From: Oscillospiraceae bacterium
GTDB lineage: Bacteria > Bacillota_A > Clostridia > Oscillospirales > Oscillospiraceae
Assembly: GCA_017550765.1 (NCBI GenBank)
Contig: JAFZOC010000065.1
Coordinates: forward strand, 1-6,310
Direction of reading: 5' to 3'
DNA length: 6,310 nt
Shown here: positions 4,951-6,310 of the stretch, piece by piece
Layout: each line of letters begins with the position of its first letter
How positions within the stretch are numbered: position 1 is the first letter of the stretch
Program-made: the position numbers and the translations under genes
The notes under the pieces: model-generated
Told to the model about the DNA's origin: nothing
The model's input: the letters and a program-made list of their open reading frames with translations, nothing else
Databases searched by the model: none

Positions 4951-6310
4951 ATGAAAAAGATCCTGGCTGTCCTTCTGGCGCTCTGCCTCTCCGTCGGCAT
5001 CCTGGCCGGCTGCGGCGGCAGTTCCGACGCCCCCGCCGCCTCCGGCGCGAAGAAGACCTTTGTCTTCGGCGATACCACCTTCAACGCAGAGAACGAGGAG
5101 CCGACGATCGATCCCCACGAGGCCTACTCCGGCTGGCCCTGCATCCGCTACGGTGTGGGCGAGACGCTGATGAAGATCGCGGACGACGGCACGCTGCAGC
5201 CCTGGCTGGCGGAGAGCGCCGTCAATATCGACGAGAACACCTGGGAGATCGTGATCAAAGACGCGGTCTGCTTCTCCAACGGCAGGAAGTGCGACGCCGC
5301 CGCGGTCAAGGCCTGCCTTGAGCACCTGATCGAGGTCCACGAGCGCGCCGCCGGCAACCTGAAGATCGCCTCCATGGAGGCCGACGGCCAGAAGCTGACC
5401 ATCGTCACCTCCGAACCCAACCCCATCCTGATGAACTACCTCTCCGAGGCCTACGGCTGCATCATCGACATGGAAGTCGGCATCCCCGCGGACGGCTGCG
5501 TGGTCGGCACCGGCCCCTATGTGGCGACCGAGGTCGTCACCGACGACCATGTGAGCCTGGTGAAGAACGTCAACTACTGGGACGGCGAGGTCAAGATCGA
5601 CGAGATCACCGTCCGCACGATCTCCGACGGCGACACGCTGGCCCTCGCCCTCCAGTCCGGCGAGATCAACGCCGCCTACGGCATGGCCTACGCCAGCTAT
5701 CCGATCTTTGAGAACGATAACTATAGATTCACCAGCATCCAGACCAGCCGCTGCTTCTGGGGCATGGTGAACCTCCACGAGGAGAACCCGGGCTATTCGA
5801 TCATGAACGATCCCGCGGTCCGCAAGGCGATCGCCCTGGGCATCAACAAACAGGGCTTCGTCGACGTGCTGCTCAACGGCTACGGCTACACCGCGACCGG
5901 CGCCTTCCCCGACAGCTTCGCCTTCAGCCAGGGCGTCAAGACCGTATCCTTTGATCCCGAGCAGGCCAAGGCCGTGCTGGAGGCCGCCGGCTGGGTCGAC
6001 GCCGACGGCGACGGCATCCGCGAGAAGGACGGCGTCAAGCTGACCGTACGCTGGCTGACCTATCCGTCCCGCCAGGAGCTGCCCCTGCTGGCCGAGTCCG
6101 CGCAGGCCACGCTGAAGGAGATCGGCATCGACGTGCAGATCAACTGCACCAAGGACCACAACTCCATCCGCAAGGATCCCACGGCCTGGGACATCTGGGT
6201 CAGCGCCAACGTCAACGCCGGTCTGGGCGACCCCCAGAACTTCTTCGACACCTACTGTCTGGACGGATCCATCAAGAACTCCGGCGGTCACCACAGCGAC
6301 CGGCTGGAGG
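4951..6310 (+). CDS. Solute-binding lipoprotein of an ABC importer (SBP_bac_5; NikA/OppA-like), partial
   Basis: The frame is open to the right edge; 453 codons are visible of an expected 520-540. Residues 1-21 are a lipoprotein signal: MKK, a hydrophobic core, and lipobox LAGC with the lipidated cysteine at 21, so the protein is membrane-anchored outside the cell. Family landmarks follow in order: IDPHEAYSGW (53-62), GVGETLMK (68-75), WLAESA (85-90), TWEIVIKDAVCFSNG (97-111), a KACLEHL helix, VGTGPYV (185-191), NYWDG, then LALALQSGEINAAYG (230-244). Later come DPAVRKAIALGINKQGFVD (287-305) and AGWVDADGDGIREKDG (346-361). The motif set fits the nickel/peptide/opine branch better than general sugar binders. 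ATG 4951 is preferred because AAAGGA is 10 bases upstream and MKK starts the signal peptide; an in-frame ATG at 4945 is only 4 bases from that site. The gene lies 53 bases after the permeases rather than first, an uncommon order for nik operons. Confidence 0.92.
   Translation, partial: MKKILAVLLALCLSVGILAGCGGSSDAPAASGAKKTFVFGDTTFNAENEEPTIDPHEAYSGWPCIRYGVGETLMKIADDGTLQPWLAESAVNIDENTWEIVIKDAVCFSNGRKCDAAAVKACLEHLIEVHERAAGNLKIASMEADGQKLTIVTSEPNPILMNYLSEAYGCIIDMEVGIPADGCVVGTGPYVATEVVTDDHVSLVKNVNYWDGEVKIDEITVRTISDGDTLALALQSGEINAAYGMAYASYPIFENDNYRFTSIQTSRCFWGMVNLHEENPGYSIMNDPAVRKAIALGINKQGFVDVLLNGYGYTATGAFPDSFAFSQGVKTVSFDPEQAKAVLEAAGWVDADGDGIREKDGVKLTVRWLTYPSRQELPLLAESAQATLKEIGIDVQINCTKDHNSIRKDPTAWDIWVSANVNAGLGDPQNFFDTYCLDGSIKNSGGHHSDRLE

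Noticed and set aside
3069..4951. Long minus-strand open frames antisense to the two permeases (3069-4040 and 3995-4951)
   Set aside because: Composition is H, R, Q and D rich with no domain; the plus strand gives two clear ABC permeases with expected lengths and hallmarks.
4918..6294. A 458-codon open frame on the minus strand antisense to the binding-protein gene
   Set aside because: It is a mirror of GC-rich codons (repetitive V, G, D, A, L composition). The plus-strand frame has a lipobox, family motifs and a ribosome site, and both cannot be coding.
1..6310. CRISPR array, tRNA, rRNA or transposase
   Set aside because: No spaced repeats beyond the 23-bp tandem repeat, no tRNA-like cloverleaf, and no transposase motifs or terminal inverted repeats were seen.

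Overview
The window looks like a GC-rich (around 60% by eye) chromosome segment of an anaerobic Gram-positive bacterium, most likely a gut Clostridia member such as an Oscillospiraceae-type lineage. The evidence is indirect: a dockerin-like C-terminus at the left edge, strong GAGG/GGAGG-type ribosome binding sites, a Firmicutes-style lipoprotein signal peptide, and a Clostridia-like NikA/OppA-family binding protein. No rRNA or taxonomic marker is present, so this is inference.

Layout. Bases 1-69 are the last 22 codons of a plus-strand protein with a dockerin-like end. Bases 70-376 have no gene; they carry a clear minus-strand intrinsic terminator (185-224) and a second long hairpin (339-389). 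Two minus-strand genes follow, read right to left: a class I SAM-dependent methyltransferase (1980 down to 1030) and a YdcF/DUF218-family protein (1015 down to 377). They probably form one transcription unit. The 354-base divergent region (1981-2334) contains a 23-bp tandem repeat, several hairpins, a terminator-like element on the plus strand and a consensus TATAAT box.

Rightward from there runs a tightly packed plus-strand operon: a second methyltransferase, paralogous to the first (2335-3060); an OppB/NikB-type permease (3099-4043); an OppC/NikC-type permease overlapping it by ATGA (4040-4897); and a solute-binding lipoprotein (4951 to the right edge, incomplete). Downstream ATPase genes are expected but lie outside the window.

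How the genes may work together. The lipoprotein and two permeases are the binding and membrane parts of a peptide/nickel/opine-class (SBP_bac_5) ABC importer. A methyltransferase is first in the operon and its paralog is divergently transcribed from the same intergenic region. A testable idea is that the enzymes methylate a small molecule, perhaps a metal chelator or peptide-like ligand, that the importer carries. This is inference: the sequence shows the families and arrangement, not the substrate. The most useful anomalies are the roughly 55-residue non-coding-looking tail on the minus-strand methyltransferase, the structured divergent control region, an AT-rich inverted repeat just before the binding-protein gene, and an apparent missing ligand-contact arginine in the binding protein relative to E. 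coli NikA.
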